Assembly (NCBI GenBank): GCA_902608795.1
Contig: CACLPI010000005.1
Location: 1-64,000, forward strand
From: an uncultured Bacteroidota bacterium
Lineage (GTDB): Bacteria > Bacteroidota > Bacteroidia > Flavobacteriales > Flavobacteriaceae
Direction: 5' to 3'
DNA: 64,000 bases
Below the pieces are notes generated by a model, which was not told the DNA's origin, made no database searches, and worked only from the letters and a program-made list of their open reading frames with translations. Each line of letters begins with the position of its first letter. Within the stretch, counting starts at the first letter, position 1. The translations under genes and the position numbers were made by a program. Shown in pieces: positions 49,700 through 61,231 of the stretch.

Positions 49700-50884
49700 T
49701 TATTCAGAAATAAGTTTTTCTAAAAACAGTTCAAATTCATTTTTAAAATTTTCATACTTTTGACCAGTTGCTGGACCATTGAAGCCTGTATGGATTCTTC
49801 TAACCTTTTGAAATTTATCAACTATAATAAGGGTTGGATATGAAATTAAAGTATCTAATGAGGGTAGTTTTTTTATGGCATCATCTTTATTACTCGAACC
49901 GTACTGTGCTAATAAAATATCGTGACTTAAATCAAGGTTTTTTTTAAGTTTTTTAATATTATTAATTGCTTTTAGCTTAGAATTGGCAAATTCAAAAGCA
50001 ATTGAGGTAATCATGATTTCATCATATTTTTTACTTAATTCTGAAAGATACTTTGACTCGTCAAGACAATTAGGACACCAGGAGCCCATGATTTGTATTA
50101 GATTAACCTTGCCATTAAATTTTTCATCTGAATTACTTATTAGTTCTCCATCAGAACTTTTAAAGCTGAAAATAAAATTATCGTATCCTTTTTTGATCTT
50201 GGTCAAACCGTAGGGGTCAGATAATTTAAAATCAATATCCTTATAAGCAATAAACTTTTTAACATCATAATTACCACGATATAAATTCCCTCTTATTGTT
50301 TCATTATCAAGATCACCATTAATCATATAAGCCCTGTATCCATTAAAATTTGAAATATTGATTTTTTTACCATTAACCACCCCTTCCATAAAACCATAAT
50401 CACCTGTCTCGGTTCTAACCGTTCCACTGATTTGATTTTTATGTTGTATAGCCATCAATTCAGCACTAAAGGCTTCATCATCATAATTAAAAACCATCTT
50501 CCATTTTCCATCAAAGTTTTTATAATCATTATTATTAAAATTGAATCTATGTGTACCCGGTTTAGCAAAAAATGGGATTTTTCTTTTCAAGCTTTCATTA
50601 TAATAAAATCCGCTGAATGAGTCCTTAAATTCAACAAACATCAAAAAATCTTCAAAAAAAGGTGAATTAACTTTTATCGAATCATTTGAATTTGAGATTG
50701 GCAAATAAATATTTTCTCTTGAATTCCTAATAATCATCAATGAATCATTTAAATTGAAATTAAATGGAATATCAATAGAATCATTTGCTATCAAAAAACC
50801 TAAATAATTATTCGGTGGATTATCATTTTGATTAAAACATGAAAAAAAAAGCACTAAAAACAGCAAATTTATAAACCTGTTCAT
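49700..50884 (-). CDS. TlpA-type thioredoxin-fold lipoprotein
   Basis: IQIMGSWCPNCLDESKYLSEL; lipobox LFFSCFN. Confidence 0.88.
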   Translation of the reverse strand: MNRFINLLFLVLFFSCFNQNDNPPNNYLGFLIANDSIDIPFNFNLNDSLMIIRNSRENIYLPISNSNDSIKVNSPFFEDFLMFVEFKDSFSGFYYNESLKRKIPFFAKPGTHRFNFNNNDYKNFDGKWKMVFNYDDEAFSAELMAIQHKNQISGTVRTETGDYGFMEGVVNGKKINISNFNGYRAYMINGDLDNETIRGNLYRGNYDVKKFIAYKDIDFKLSDPYGLTKIKKGYDNFIFSFKSSDGELISNSDEKFNGKVNLIQIMGSWCPNCLDESKYLSELSKKYDEIMITSIAFEFANSKLKAINNIKKLKKNLDLSHDILLAQYGSSNKDDAIKKLPSLDTLISYPTLIIVDKFQKVRRIHTGFNGPATGQKYENFKNEFELFLEKLISE

Positions 50885-50981
50885 ATATTAAATATAAATT
50901 AAAAATATTATTATAATAAAAGTTTTGATTTTATTAGATTGTCAGTATTATTATATTTGCTATTAATTGATTTTATCTTAG

Positions 50982-53411
50982 ATGAAAATTTCCTACAATT
51001 GGCTCAAAGAATATTTAGATTTTAAAGAAGATCACGAATCAATTGGTGAAAAATTAACTTCTCTAGGCCTTGAGGTTGAGGGTATAACAAAGTTTCAGTC
51101 TATTCCTGGTGGACTTGAAGGAGTTGTGATAGGAAAAACAAAATCCATCAAAAAACACCCTAATGCTGACAGATTAAAAATAACCACAGTAGATATTGGT
51201 CAAAATGAATTACTTCAGATTATTTGTGGTGCACCTAACGTTGATAAAAACCAAACAGTAGCTGTTGCTACCGCAGGAACAACACTATATCCTAATAACG
51301 AAAAGCTGAAAATTAAAAAAAGTAAGATTAGAGGAGAAATAAGCAATGGGATGATTTGCGGTCAGGACGAACTAAATCTAGGAGAATTTGATCAAGGTAT
51401 AATGATTTTTGATGACAAATATAAAGCTGGTATACCACTGGCTGAAATTTACAATATTGAGAGTGATTGGATTTATGATATTGGATTAACCCCTAATCGA
51501 GCTGATGCAATGAGTCATTACGGAACCGCGAGAGATTTAAGAGCTAAGTTTTCACATGAAGGAAAAAAAACTGAGCTTAAAACATCTTCTGTTAGTAATT
51601 TCATAGTTGACAATAGAACAAAAAATATAAAAATCAATATTGATGACGATGGCTCTGCACCTAGGTATTGTGGAATTGTTATGGACAATATTAAGGTTCA
51701 AGAATCCCCAAAATGGCTTCAAAATAAAATCATTTCAATAGGTCTTACTCCAATAAATAATATAGTTGATATTACTAACTATATCCTACATGATATAGGA
51801 CAACCACTCCACGCCTTTGACTATGATAAAATTGAAGATCAAACAATCAACGTAAAAAAATATAAAAAAGAAATAAAATTTAAGACTTTAGATGAGGTTG
51901 AAAGAACTCTAAGCTCAAATGATTTAACCATTTCTGACTCAAAAAAACCATTATGCTTAGCTGGTATTTTTGGTGGTATTGATTCTGGAATTACTAAAAA
52001 AACTACTTCAATATTTTTAGAGAGCGCCTACTTTGATCCAATTACAGTTAGAAAAAGTGCAAAATATCATAATTTAAGTACAGATTCATCTTATAGATTT
52101 GAAAGAGGTGTTGATCCAAATATTTCTAAATATGCACTAAAAAGAGCTGTTTTAATGATTAAAGAGATATGTAAAGATTCGGTTATTTCAAGTGATTTAG
52201 TTGATTTATACCCAAAACCTATCAATGATATTCAGATTGTTTTAGGTTTTGATAAAATCGAAAAAATTGTCGGTCAAAATATTGATAAAGAAATCATCAA
52301 AAATATTATCAGTTCATTAGATATTAAAATCAATAGCATAACTGAGTCTAATCTTGGCATATCAATACCTAGTTATAGAAATGATGTGACAAGGGAGGCT
52401 GATGTAATCGAAGAAATATTAAGAATATATGGATACAACAATATAGAATCCTCAAAAAAAATTAATCAATCTATAAAGCTCGAGGAGACGAGCTACAAAA
52501 ACAAAATTATTGATTCAGCCTCAAATCATTTAGTTTCAATAGGTTTTCATGAGATTATCACCAACTCGTTAATTTCAGCTAAAGATAACTCTCTTAATAA
52601 TGATACAGAAAATCATTTAGATGTTGACATACTCAATTTTTCAAGTGAAGATCAAGCACAGTTAAGGAATTCAATGATTTTTTCAGGGTTAAATGTTATT
52701 AAATACAATATAAATAGGAAAAGAAGCAATCTAAAGTTATTTGAAGTAGGAAAAGAGTATCATAAAAAAGATGATAAAAAATATTTGGAGTCAGAAAAAC
52801 TTGCAATATTCATTTGTGGAAATAGAAACAATATAAACTGGAATAGTAACGAAAAAAAATCTGATTATTTCTACTTAAAAGGAGTGGTTATGTCATTAAT
52901 TCAAAAAATTGGTTTTAAAAACGTAAAATCAAAACCAATAAATAAAAATAATATTCGTGAAGGGGAAACAATTTCCTTCAACAAGTCTGAAATCGCAAGT
53001 TTTGGCTTAATAGAAAAGAATCTGTGTCAAAATTTCGATATAGAAATTGATATTTTATATGCTGAATTTGATCTAAAAACAATTTTAAATAAATATTCAA
53101 ACAAGCCAGTTCAATTTAAAAGTATTTCAAAATTCCCAGAAGTTACTAGAGATTTATCAATTTTAATTGATGATGAATTAAAGTTCGAAAAAATTCACAA
53201 GGCTATAAAGCAAATAAATCAAAAGCTTATCAAAGAAATCACTCTTTTTGATGTTTATGACGGTGAAAACTTACCTAAAAACAAAAAAAGCTATGGTATT
53301 TCTTTTAAGATTCAAGATGATGAAAAAACTCTCTCGGACAACGAGATTGAGGAAATCATGAATAAAGTTATTGACAAACTAAAAAAAGAATTTAGTGTCG
53401 AATTAAGATAA
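50982..53411 (+). CDS. pheT: Phenylalanine--tRNA ligase subunit beta
   Basis: MKISYNWLKEYLDF, tRNA-binding domain, RFERGVDPN, C-terminal anticodon-binding domain. Confidence 0.96.
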   Translation: MKISYNWLKEYLDFKEDHESIGEKLTSLGLEVEGITKFQSIPGGLEGVVIGKTKSIKKHPNADRLKITTVDIGQNELLQIICGAPNVDKNQTVAVATAGTTLYPNNEKLKIKKSKIRGEISNGMICGQDELNLGEFDQGIMIFDDKYKAGIPLAEIYNIESDWIYDIGLTPNRADAMSHYGTARDLRAKFSHEGKKTELKTSSVSNFIVDNRTKNIKINIDDDGSAPRYCGIVMDNIKVQESPKWLQNKIISIGLTPINNIVDITNYILHDIGQPLHAFDYDKIEDQTINVKKYKKEIKFKTLDEVERTLSSNDLTISDSKKPLCLAGIFGGIDSGITKKTTSIFLESAYFDPITVRKSAKYHNLSTDSSYRFERGVDPNISKYALKRAVLMIKEICKDSVISSDLVDLYPKPINDIQIVLGFDKIEKIVGQNIDKEIIKNIISSLDIKINSITESNLGISIPSYRNDVTREADVIEEILRIYGYNNIESSKKINQSIKLEETSYKNKIIDSASNHLVSIGFHEIITNSLISAKDNSLNNDTENHLDVDILNFSSEDQAQLRNSMIFSGLNVIKYNINRKRSNLKLFEVGKEYHKKDDKKYLESEKLAIFICGNRNNINWNSNEKKSDYFYLKGVVMSLIQKIGFKNVKSKPINKNNIREGETISFNKSEIASFGLIEKNLCQNFDIEIDILYAEFDLKTILNKYSNKPVQFKSISKFPEVTRDLSILIDDELKFEKIHKAIKQINQKLIKEITLFDVYDGENLPKNKKSYGISFKIQDDEKTLSDNEIEEIMNKVIDKLKKEFSVELR

Positions 53412-55025
53412 TTCGTACATTTCAGTTCTTAATTGCTTGATTTTATCATCATTCATATACTCGTCAAATTTCATATACCTATCGATAACACCTTTTGGAG
53501 TTATTTCTATTATTCTATTTGCGATAGTTTGAGCAAATTGATGATCGTGTGTTGAGAGCAGAATCGTTCCCTTAAACTTATTTAAAGAGTTGTTAAATGA
53601 GGTTATACTTTCTAAATCCAAATGATTTGTAGGCTCGTCTAATATTAAAACGTTTCCTTTTTTCATCATCATTTTAGAAAGCATACATCTAACCTTCTCA
53701 CCACCAGAAAGAACAGTACACTTTTTTAAAGCCTCCTCACCTGAAAAAATCATTTTACCTAAAAATCCTCTAAGATATACCTCTTCACGCTCCTCTTCAG
53801 TATTTGCCCAATTTCTTAGCCAGTCAACTAATGATATATTCTTACTAAAAAACTCACTATTATCCAAAGGTAAGTATGAATGGTTGGTAGTTATACCCCA
53901 CTTATAATCCCCAGAGTCAGCGCTGAAATTATCATTTATTATTTGATAAAAGCTTGTCGTAGCTCTTGAATCCTTAGAGTAAAGCAAAACTTTATCTCCC
54001 TTTACTAAATTCAAATCAATTTGACTAAATAAAAGTTCACCATCTATGGATTTAGAAAGATTTTCAACATTCAATATCTGATCTCCTGCTTCTCTTTCCC
54101 TTTCAAAAATTATTGCCGGATACCTTCTGCTGGAAGGTTTAATATCATGAATATTTAATTTTTCAATCATTTTTTTTCTACTTGTTGCTTGCTTACTCTT
54201 TGCAACATTTGCACTAAAACGCGCAATAAACTCTTCTAATTCCTTCTTCTTTTCTTCTGCTTTTTTGTTTTGTTGGGCTCTTTGCCTCGCAGCTAGCTGG
54301 GATGATTCATACCAAAAAGTGTAATTACCAGAATAGTGATTTATTTTACCAAAATCTATATCAGAAATGTGTGTGCAAACTGAATCAAGAAAATGCCTGT
54401 CATGAGAAACAACAATTATACAGTTATCAAAATTTGCCAGGTAGTCTTCTAACCACGTAATTGTTTCATAATCTAAATCATTTGTTGGCTCATCCATTAC
54501 CAATACGTCAGGATTCCCAAATAAAGATTTTGCTAATAAAACACGTACTTTTAGCTTTGGATCAATGTCACTCATTTTTGTCTGATGCAATGATTCTTTA
54601 ATTCCTAAATTTGATAATAACGAAGCTGCATTACTTTCGGCATTCCAACCATCCATTTCTTCAAATTTTACCTGAAGTGAACCAATTTTTTCGGCATTTT
54701 CATCTGAATAATTTTCGTATAAAGAATCAATTTCTTTTTTAATTTTATATAAAGAAATATCACCCATAATAACTGTTTCTAACACTGAGTTAGAATCAAA
54801 TAAGCTATGATCTTGTTCTAAGACAGACATTCTTTTGCCAGGCTCAAGATGAACATTTCCAGAAGTTGGATCAATTTTACCGCTTAATATCTTTAAAAAT
54901 GTTGATTTACCAGCACCATTAGCTCCAATGATACCATAACAGTTACCATTATTAAATGAGGTATTTACATTGTCAAATAAGACTCTTTTACCGAATTGAA
55001 TAGATAAATTGGAAACTGAAAGCAT
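53403..55025 (-). CDS. ABC-F family ATP-binding protein
   Basis: Two ABC domains with Walker A GANGAGKST and LSGGEKVRCMLSKMMM, no TM domain. Confidence 0.92.
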   Translation of the reverse strand: MLSVSNLSIQFGKRVLFDNVNTSFNNGNCYGIIGANGAGKSTFLKILSGKIDPTSGNVHLEPGKRMSVLEQDHSLFDSNSVLETVIMGDISLYKIKKEIDSLYENYSDENAEKIGSLQVKFEEMDGWNAESNAASLLSNLGIKESLHQTKMSDIDPKLKVRVLLAKSLFGNPDVLVMDEPTNDLDYETITWLEDYLANFDNCIIVVSHDRHFLDSVCTHISDIDFGKINHYSGNYTFWYESSQLAARQRAQQNKKAEEKKKELEEFIARFSANVAKSKQATSRKKMIEKLNIHDIKPSSRRYPAIIFEREREAGDQILNVENLSKSIDGELLFSQIDLNLVKGDKVLLYSKDSRATTSFYQIINDNFSADSGDYKWGITTNHSYLPLDNSEFFSKNISLVDWLRNWANTEEEREEVYLRGFLGKMIFSGEEALKKCTVLSGGEKVRCMLSKMMMKKGNVLILDEPTNHLDLESITSFNNSLNKFKGTILLSTHDHQFAQTIANRIIEITPKGVIDRYMKFDEYMNDDKIKQLRTEMYELS

Positions 55026-55056
55026 TACAAATATTTATTTGCCGCAAAAATAGAAA

Positions 55057-55710
55057 TTAATTCCCTTTTTTATGATCTTTTAAAAATTTATCTAATCCAA
55101 TATCAGTTAGTGGATGCTTTAATAATCCTGTTATGGATGAAAGTGGAGATGTGATTACATCAGCACCAATTTTTGCACAATCAATTATATGCATAGTATG
55201 TCTAATTGAAGCCGCTAGAATCTCAGTTTCAAAACTATAATTATCATAAATATCCCTTATTTCAGAAATTAAATTTAATCCATCAGTAGAAATATCATCT
55301 AACCTTCCAAGAAAAGGAGATACGTATGTAGCGCCAGCCTTAGCAGCTAACAAGGCCTGTCCTGCTGAAAAAACTAAGGTTACGTTTGTTTTAACTCCTT
55401 TATTTGAAAAATATTTAGCTGCTTTTACCCCGTCTTTAATCATGGGTAGTTTTACAACTATTTGCCCGTCAAGCGAAGCTAACTCTTCACCCTCTTTTAC
55501 CATATTTTCAAAATCAGTTGCAATTACTTCAGCGGACACATCACCATCAACAATTTCACATATATTTTTATAGTGTTTAAGAATGTTGCTTTTGCCGGTA
55601 ATACCTTCTTTAGCCATCAATGATGGATTGGTGGTAACTCCGTCTAGAATCCCTAAATCTTGTGCTTCTTTTATTTGGTTAAGATTAGCTGTGTCGATAA
55701 AAAACTTCAT
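55057..55710 (-). CDS. fsa: Fructose-6-phosphate aldolase / transaldolase
   Basis: [36 protein letters not shown]. Confidence 0.93.
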   Translation of the reverse strand: MKFFIDTANLNQIKEAQDLGILDGVTTNPSLMAKEGITGKSNILKHYKNICEIVDGDVSAEVIATDFENMVKEGEELASLDGQIVVKLPMIKDGVKAAKYFSNKGVKTNVTLVFSAGQALLAAKAGATYVSPFLGRLDDISTDGLNLISEIRDIYDNYSFETEILAASIRHTMHIIDCAKIGADVITSPLSSITGLLKHPLTDIGLDKFLKDHKKGN

Positions 55711-55765
55711 AATATCAATTTGAAATAAATTTACGATAAATAAAAAGGTATTTACTAGTAAAAAA

Positions 55766-56566
55766 TTAAAAAAGTTTTAACACTAGGTATTCGAAAAACC
55801 TTTGAGGTAAAATAAACTTTAGTATTATTCCAAATCTTTCTAGAAATGAACCAGAAATATATTTTTTTCTAGGGTTTTTAAGATGAATAATTTTATTAAC
55901 CAATTTTGCGACCTTGATAGGATTTGCTCCTTTGGTTATGTTTTCATTCATTTTCCTTAAAGATGATTCATATTTGTACTGGTAAGTGGAACCTTCTATA
56001 ACCGGTGAATGAAACCTACCTTGAGAAATATTGGTCAAATAATCTCCAGGTGCTACACAAACAACCTTAACATTAAAGTCTTTTATTTCCATATTCAAGG
56101 TTTCTGAAATTATATCAAGGGAGGATTTTCCAGCGCTATAAATTGATCTGTATGGAGTACCAATATGTGCAGCAATTGATGTAATATTAATAATTAATCC
56201 ACTATTATTTTTTCTCATATATGGCAATACCTTTTTAATAAGATTTATGGGGCCATACAGGTTTGTTCTAAAATGTTTTTCTATTTCGGGATTAGGTATC
56301 TCCTCTAACGGACCAGTTATACCAACACCAGCATTATTGATTAAAACATCGATTTTCCCATGCGTGCTAATAATTTTTTCTACACAATCATTTATTGATT
56401 TTTCAGATGTTACATCCAATTCCGTAGGAAAAAAAGATACATCATCAAGTTTTTTTATATTTCTACTAGAACCATATACAACATAATTGTTTTTTTCATC
56501 AACATATGATGCTATTGCTCTTCCAATTCCGGATGATCCACCGGTCACAAGTATTACTTTTGACAT
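55766..56566 (-). CDS. SDR family oxidoreductase
   Basis: [26 protein letters not shown]. Confidence 0.92.
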   Translation of the reverse strand: MSKVILVTGGSSGIGRAIASYVDEKNNYVVYGSSRNIKKLDDVSFFPTELDVTSEKSINDCVEKIISTHGKIDVLINNAGVGITGPLEEIPNPEIEKHFRTNLYGPINLIKKVLPYMRKNNSGLIINITSIAAHIGTPYRSIYSAGKSSLDIISETLNMEIKDFNVKVVCVAPGDYLTNISQGRFHSPVIEGSTYQYKYESSLRKMNENITKGANPIKVAKLVNKIIHLKNPRKKYISGSFLERFGIILKFILPQRFFEYLVLKLF

Positions 56567-56580
56567 AATGATACAAAAAT

Positions 56581-56674
56581 GGCAAGCTATCTACATCACA
56601 CTGCTACAACCGAATACCTTTGCTGTGTTCCCACCCTGGAGGATTAATCAGGAGCTAGTTGTGTAGGACTTGCC
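56581..56674 (-). ncRNA. ffs: Signal recognition particle RNA, small bacterial type
   Basis: Minus strand GGCAAGTCCTACACAACTAGCTCCTGATTAATCCTCCAGGGTGGGAACACAGCAAAGGTATTCGGTTGTAGCAGTGTGATGTAGATAGCTTGCC; self-pairing GGCAAG/CTTGCC ends and SRP apical-type loop (GGGAACACAGCAAAGGUA). Confidence 0.85.
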
Positions 56675-56716
56675 ACTATAAATATACAATTAATTAGAAT
56701 TAGAGAATAATAATTT

Positions 56717-56748
56717 TTGACTATGTTGAAAAATATAGCTTAAATTTG
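56717..56748 (+). promoter_or_regulatory. Bacteroidota-type promoter, near-leaderless
   Basis: TTG (56717-56719) - N21 - TAAATTTG (56741-56748), ATG at 56757. Confidence 0.55.
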
Positions 56749-56756
56749 GAAAAGCT

Positions 56757-57812
56757 ATGAAAAACTCAAATAAGTCCTTAATTTTTCTTTTTCTTCTAAA
56801 TATATTATTGTTAGAATCTTGTGGCGGGAACTCTCAATTGGATAGCATTTTTATTTCGAGTAATCTTACAGATAAAAAAATAAAAATAGATGATACTCTG
56901 AAGATTAAATTGAGTAAAAGCTCAAAAAATTTGGTATTTGAAATAAAATCAAATAACCAAATTCAGAAAATTACCCCTATAGATTCAAATATTGAAAATA
57001 ACAATCAATATAATTTTCTGCTTAATAATCTGACACTTGGAAAAAAAGAACTCATTATTAGATTAGGTAATGATGAGAAGAAAGTAAACTTTACATTACT
57101 AAACAATCAAGCACCAAAAATATATAACTACGAAATAATAAATGAGTTTAGTAGATCTAACAATTCGTATACACAGGGGCTTGAATTTTACAATGACACC
57201 CTTTATGAGAGCTTGGGAAGATACGGTCAATCAAAACTTGTTAAAGTTGAATTTAATAGTGGAAAGAAACTAAAAGAAATAAATCTTCCTTCAGAATATT
57301 TTGCTGAAGGAATTACCATATTAAATGATAAAATTTTTCAATTAACATGGAAAGAAAAGGTTGGTTTTGTTTATGATATAGATAATTTTAATAAAATTAA
57401 TTCGTTCGAATACAGAAATAGCTTAGAGGGTTGGGGGATTTGTAATGACGGGGTAAAATTATACAAAAGTGACGGAACAGAAAAAATATGGACACTAAAC
57501 TCAGAAAATCAAATAGAAGAGGGTTATATAGAAATTTATACAAATAAAAATAAAGTTGTGGGGTTAAATGAACTTGAGTGGGTTGATGGGAAAATTTATG
57601 CAAATAGATATTTATTTGATGGTATTGCTATTATTAACCCAGAAAATGGTGCAATTGATGGAGTAATTAACTTATCCACCCTTAAAAGCAAAGTAACTCA
57701 ACATGAAAAACTTGATGTTATAAACGGTATTGCCTTTAATAAAAAAAGAAACTCAATATTCGTTACAGGAAAAATGTGGGATAAGCTATTTGAAATAAGA
57801 ATAAAAGATTAG
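56757..57812 (+). CDS. Glutaminyl-peptide cyclotransferase (lipoprotein)
   Basis: YTQGLEFYNDTLYESLGRYGQSKL, ELEWVDGKIYANRYLFDGIAIINPENG, NGIAFN; lipobox LLLESCGG. Confidence 0.88.
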   Translation: MKNSNKSLIFLFLLNILLLESCGGNSQLDSIFISSNLTDKKIKIDDTLKIKLSKSSKNLVFEIKSNNQIQKITPIDSNIENNNQYNFLLNNLTLGKKELIIRLGNDEKKVNFTLLNNQAPKIYNYEIINEFSRSNNSYTQGLEFYNDTLYESLGRYGQSKLVKVEFNSGKKLKEINLPSEYFAEGITILNDKIFQLTWKEKVGFVYDIDNFNKINSFEYRNSLEGWGICNDGVKLYKSDGTEKIWTLNSENQIEEGYIEIYTNKNKVVGLNELEWVDGKIYANRYLFDGIAIINPENGAIDGVINLSTLKSKVTQHEKLDVINGIAFNKKRNSIFVTGKMWDKLFEIRIKD

Positions 57813-57814
57813 TT

Positions 57815-59398
57815 ATGAATAATCTCATTAAGTTATTGTTAGCTGTTACTGTTTTGTTTTTCTGGAATTCATGTAATGATGATATTGAATTCGAAATTAA
57901 TGATACTCCCCTATTATTTTCAAAGGACACAGTATATTTAGACACTGTTTTTACCAATATAGGTTCCAGCACTTATAACCTTAAAGTATATAATAATTCA
58001 AATAAAAATATATTAATTCCTGAGATTAAACTATCAAACGGAAATAATTCCTTTTTTAGACTAAATGTTGATGGTATTTATAACCAAAACGATGATAACG
58101 GAAAAAGATTTGAAAACATTGAACTTTTGGCTAATGATAGCCTTTATATATTTATAGAAACAACAATTGACATCAATGAAATTAATACTGATCAAAATTC
58201 CTTCTTATATGAAGATAAAATTGAATTCTTAAACTTAAATAGCTCGCAAGAGGTAAATCTTATTTCTTTGGTTAAAGATGCAATATTTATATACCCGGAT
58301 AGATATGAAAATGAACAACAGTATATTTATGAAACCCTTGAAATTGATTTTGACGGAGATGGAATAAACGAGCAAACCGAAATTAGAGGTAGATATTTGG
58401 ATGAAAACGAGCTGATATTCACGAATGAAAAACCTTATGTTATATACGGTTATGCTGCAGTAGATAGCGGAAACGAATTAATAATCGAAAAAGGATCAAG
58501 AATCCATTTTCATGAAAATTCAGGATTAATTATCACTAATGGTGGTAGTATTAAAGCAAACGGTGAATTTAGTCAAAATCAAGGCTTAGAAAATGAAATT
58601 ATTTTTGAAGGTGACAGACTTGAGCCTTTTTTTGAAAATATCCCAGGACAATGGGGGACAATTTGGTTATTAGATGGCAGTATTGATAATGAATTTAGTT
58701 TTTGCACAATTAAAAATGCATCAGTTGGGATTTATACTACCGGGGGAGCAAACTACGATGACTTCAAGCTTGATTTACTTAATGTTCAAATTTACAATAG
58801 TAGTAATTTTGGAATCCTTTCTATATCGTCATCCATAGATGCAGAGAACTTGGTAATCAATAAATCTGGACAATCTTCATTTGCAGGTACCTATGGAGGA
58901 AAATATAAATTAAATCATTGTACCATAACAAATTTTTGGAATTCTGGCATAAGACAATTTCCTTCTGTTCTATTTAATGATTTTTTTATTGATTCTGATA
59001 ACAATGAATATGTTAATGAATTATTTGATGTAGATATTTCAAATTCAATAATCTATGGAAATCAGAACATTGAATTTCTAGTTGAAAATTTAAGTGACAC
59101 ATACCTTGATTTCAAGCTTATTAACACCCTTGTGAAGTTCGAAGATGTCAATAATTATTTTGAGAATGATTCCAGATATGATTTTTCAAATGATCTGTAT
59201 TATGAAAATCTGTTTGACAACTTACCTCCTGGATTTATTAATCCTATTCAAAACGATTTAAGAATAAATCAAGATTCACAGGCAATAGGACTTGGTTCAT
59301 TAGAATATGCAATTCAAACACCTTATGACATATTGAACATTGATAGAACTTCGAATAGTGATTTAGGTGCTTATCAACACGTTATTATCGAAGACTAG
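57815..59398 (+). CDS. Lipoprotein, right-handed parallel beta-helix-like
   Basis: Lipobox FWNSCND; repetitive beta-helix-type segments; SNSDLGAYQ terminus. Confidence 0.65.
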   Translation: MNNLIKLLLAVTVLFFWNSCNDDIEFEINDTPLLFSKDTVYLDTVFTNIGSSTYNLKVYNNSNKNILIPEIKLSNGNNSFFRLNVDGIYNQNDDNGKRFENIELLANDSLYIFIETTIDINEINTDQNSFLYEDKIEFLNLNSSQEVNLISLVKDAIFIYPDRYENEQQYIYETLEIDFDGDGINEQTEIRGRYLDENELIFTNEKPYVIYGYAAVDSGNELIIEKGSRIHFHENSGLIITNGGSIKANGEFSQNQGLENEIIFEGDRLEPFFENIPGQWGTIWLLDGSIDNEFSFCTIKNASVGIYTTGGANYDDFKLDLLNVQIYNSSNFGILSISSSIDAENLVINKSGQSSFAGTYGGKYKLNHCTITNFWNSGIRQFPSVLFNDFFIDSDNNEYVNELFDVDISNSIIYGNQNIEFLVENLSDTYLDFKLINTLVKFEDVNNYFENDSRYDFSNDLYYENLFDNLPPGFINPIQNDLRINQDSQAIGLGSLEYAIQTPYDILNIDRTSNSDLGAYQHVIIED

Positions 59399-60669
59399 TT
59401 TAGAAACAGAGGTCTGTGATTCATAAAATCTTTAACATCAGCGGCAATTTGATGTAAAGATTGTTCATGTTCATTATTGGTTATAGCTTTATCAATAAAA
59501 TCAACGACTTTAATCATATCATCTTCTTTCAAGCCTCTTGTGGTAATAGCTGCTGTTCCAATTCTAATTCCTGAAGTAACAAAAGGAGACTTATCATCAA
59601 ATGGGACCATATTTTTATTAACTGTTATCTCAGCTTTACCCAATACGGACTCAGCATCTTTACCAGTGATATTTTTATTTCTTAAATCAATAAGCATCAT
59701 ATGATTATCTGTTCCACCTGAAATAATTTTGTAATCTCTTTTTACAAACTCATCTGCCATAACCTGAGCATTTTTCTTTACTTGAAGAATATAAAAAAGA
59801 AAATCTTCTGAAAGTGCTTCACTAAAAGCTACAGCTTTTGCAGCAATAACATGCTCAAGCGGACCACCCTGGTTTCCAGGAAAAATTGCGGAATCTAATA
59901 GCGAGGACATTTTTTTTAGTGAACCATTTTTGAGTCTAATATTAAAAGGATTATCAAAATCTTCTCCCATTAAAATCAACCCCCCTCTTGGTCCTCTAAG
60001 AGTCTTATGTGTTGTTGTGGTTACAATATGACAATGAGGAATTGGATCATTTAAAATTCCTTTGGCGATTAGTCCAGATGGGTGGGAAATATCAGCGAGT
60101 AAAAAAGCATTAACAGAATCTGCAATCTCTCTGAATCTTTTAAAATCAATATCTCTAGAGTAAGCAGAGGCACCAGCAATAATCATTTTAGGTTGTTCTT
60201 TTTTTGCTATTCTCTCGATTTCATCATAATCAAGCATTCCTGTTAATTTATCTACTCCATAAAAAACCGGATTATACAATTTGCCTGAAAAATTTACACT
60301 TGACCCATGTGTCAAGTGACCTCCATGTGCTAGATCAAAACCTAGAATAGTATCACCTGGGGTTAGACACGCAAAAAATACTGCAGAATTAGCTTGGCTA
60401 CCAGAATGAGGCTGAACATTTGCCCAACAAGCGCCAAATAATTCTTTGGCCCTTTCAATAGCCAGGGTTTCTATTTCGTCAACAATTTGACAGCCTCCAT
60501 AATATCTTTTACCAGGATATCCCTCAGCATATTTATTTGTAAGGATCGATCCAGTTGCAGACATCACCTGATCACTTGTGAAATTTTCAGACGCAATAAG
60601 CTCTATACCATCAATTTGACGATTCATTTCAGCATCAATTAAATTAAATATCTCCTTATCTTTTTGCAT
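59395..60669 (-). CDS. glyA: Serine hydroxymethyltransferase
   Basis: [52 protein letters not shown]. Confidence 0.97.
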   Translation of the reverse strand: MQKDKEIFNLIDAEMNRQIDGIELIASENFTSDQVMSATGSILTNKYAEGYPGKRYYGGCQIVDEIETLAIERAKELFGACWANVQPHSGSQANSAVFFACLTPGDTILGFDLAHGGHLTHGSSVNFSGKLYNPVFYGVDKLTGMLDYDEIERIAKKEQPKMIIAGASAYSRDIDFKRFREIADSVNAFLLADISHPSGLIAKGILNDPIPHCHIVTTTTHKTLRGPRGGLILMGEDFDNPFNIRLKNGSLKKMSSLLDSAIFPGNQGGPLEHVIAAKAVAFSEALSEDFLFYILQVKKNAQVMADEFVKRDYKIISGGTDNHMMLIDLRNKNITGKDAESVLGKAEITVNKNMVPFDDKSPFVTSGIRIGTAAITTRGLKEDDMIKVVDFIDKAITNNEHEQSLHQIAADVKDFMNHRPLFLN

Positions 60670-60772
60670 ATTTGTATTATGTTTAATGAATTACAAAATT
60701 AATCAATTGACAAAATAAAATATCAGATTTATTTGTATTAAATTATTATTTATTAATATTTAATTAACAGTT

Positions 60773-61231
60773 ATGAAAAGTGTAGTTAAAATAGTTAATA
60801 AGAAAGCTAAATTTGAATTTATTTTACATGATTCATTTGTTGCTGGTATTGTATTAAGTGGGTCAGAAATAAAATCAATTAGAGATAGCAAGGCTTCAAT
60901 AAGAGAAAGTTTTTGCAAATTCACAAATAAAGAACTTTTTATTATAAACATGAACATTGAAAAATACGATTTTTCAAATGATGATGATAATTATAATCCT
61001 AAAAGAGCACGCAAACTACTCCTAAACAAAATTGAGTTAAATAAACTTAAAAAATCTGTTGAACAAAAAGGGTCATCAATTATTCCTTATAAGTTATTTA
61101 TTAGTGAAAAAGGTTTCGCAAAACTGGAAATTTTTACGGCTACGGGTAAAAAATTGTACGATAAACGAAGTGCATTGAAAGACAAAGATAATAAGAGAAA
61201 CCTCAACAGAATAAACAAAAATAAAGTCTAG
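60773..61231 (+). CDS. smpB: SsrA-binding protein SmpB
   Basis: NKKAKFEFILHDSFVAGIVLSGSEIKSIRDSKASIRESF. Confidence 0.95.
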   Translation: MKSVVKIVNKKAKFEFILHDSFVAGIVLSGSEIKSIRDSKASIRESFCKFTNKELFIINMNIEKYDFSNDDDNYNPKRARKLLLNKIELNKLKKSVEQKGSSIIPYKLFISEKGFAKLEIFTATGKKLYDKRSALKDKDNKRNLNRINKNKV

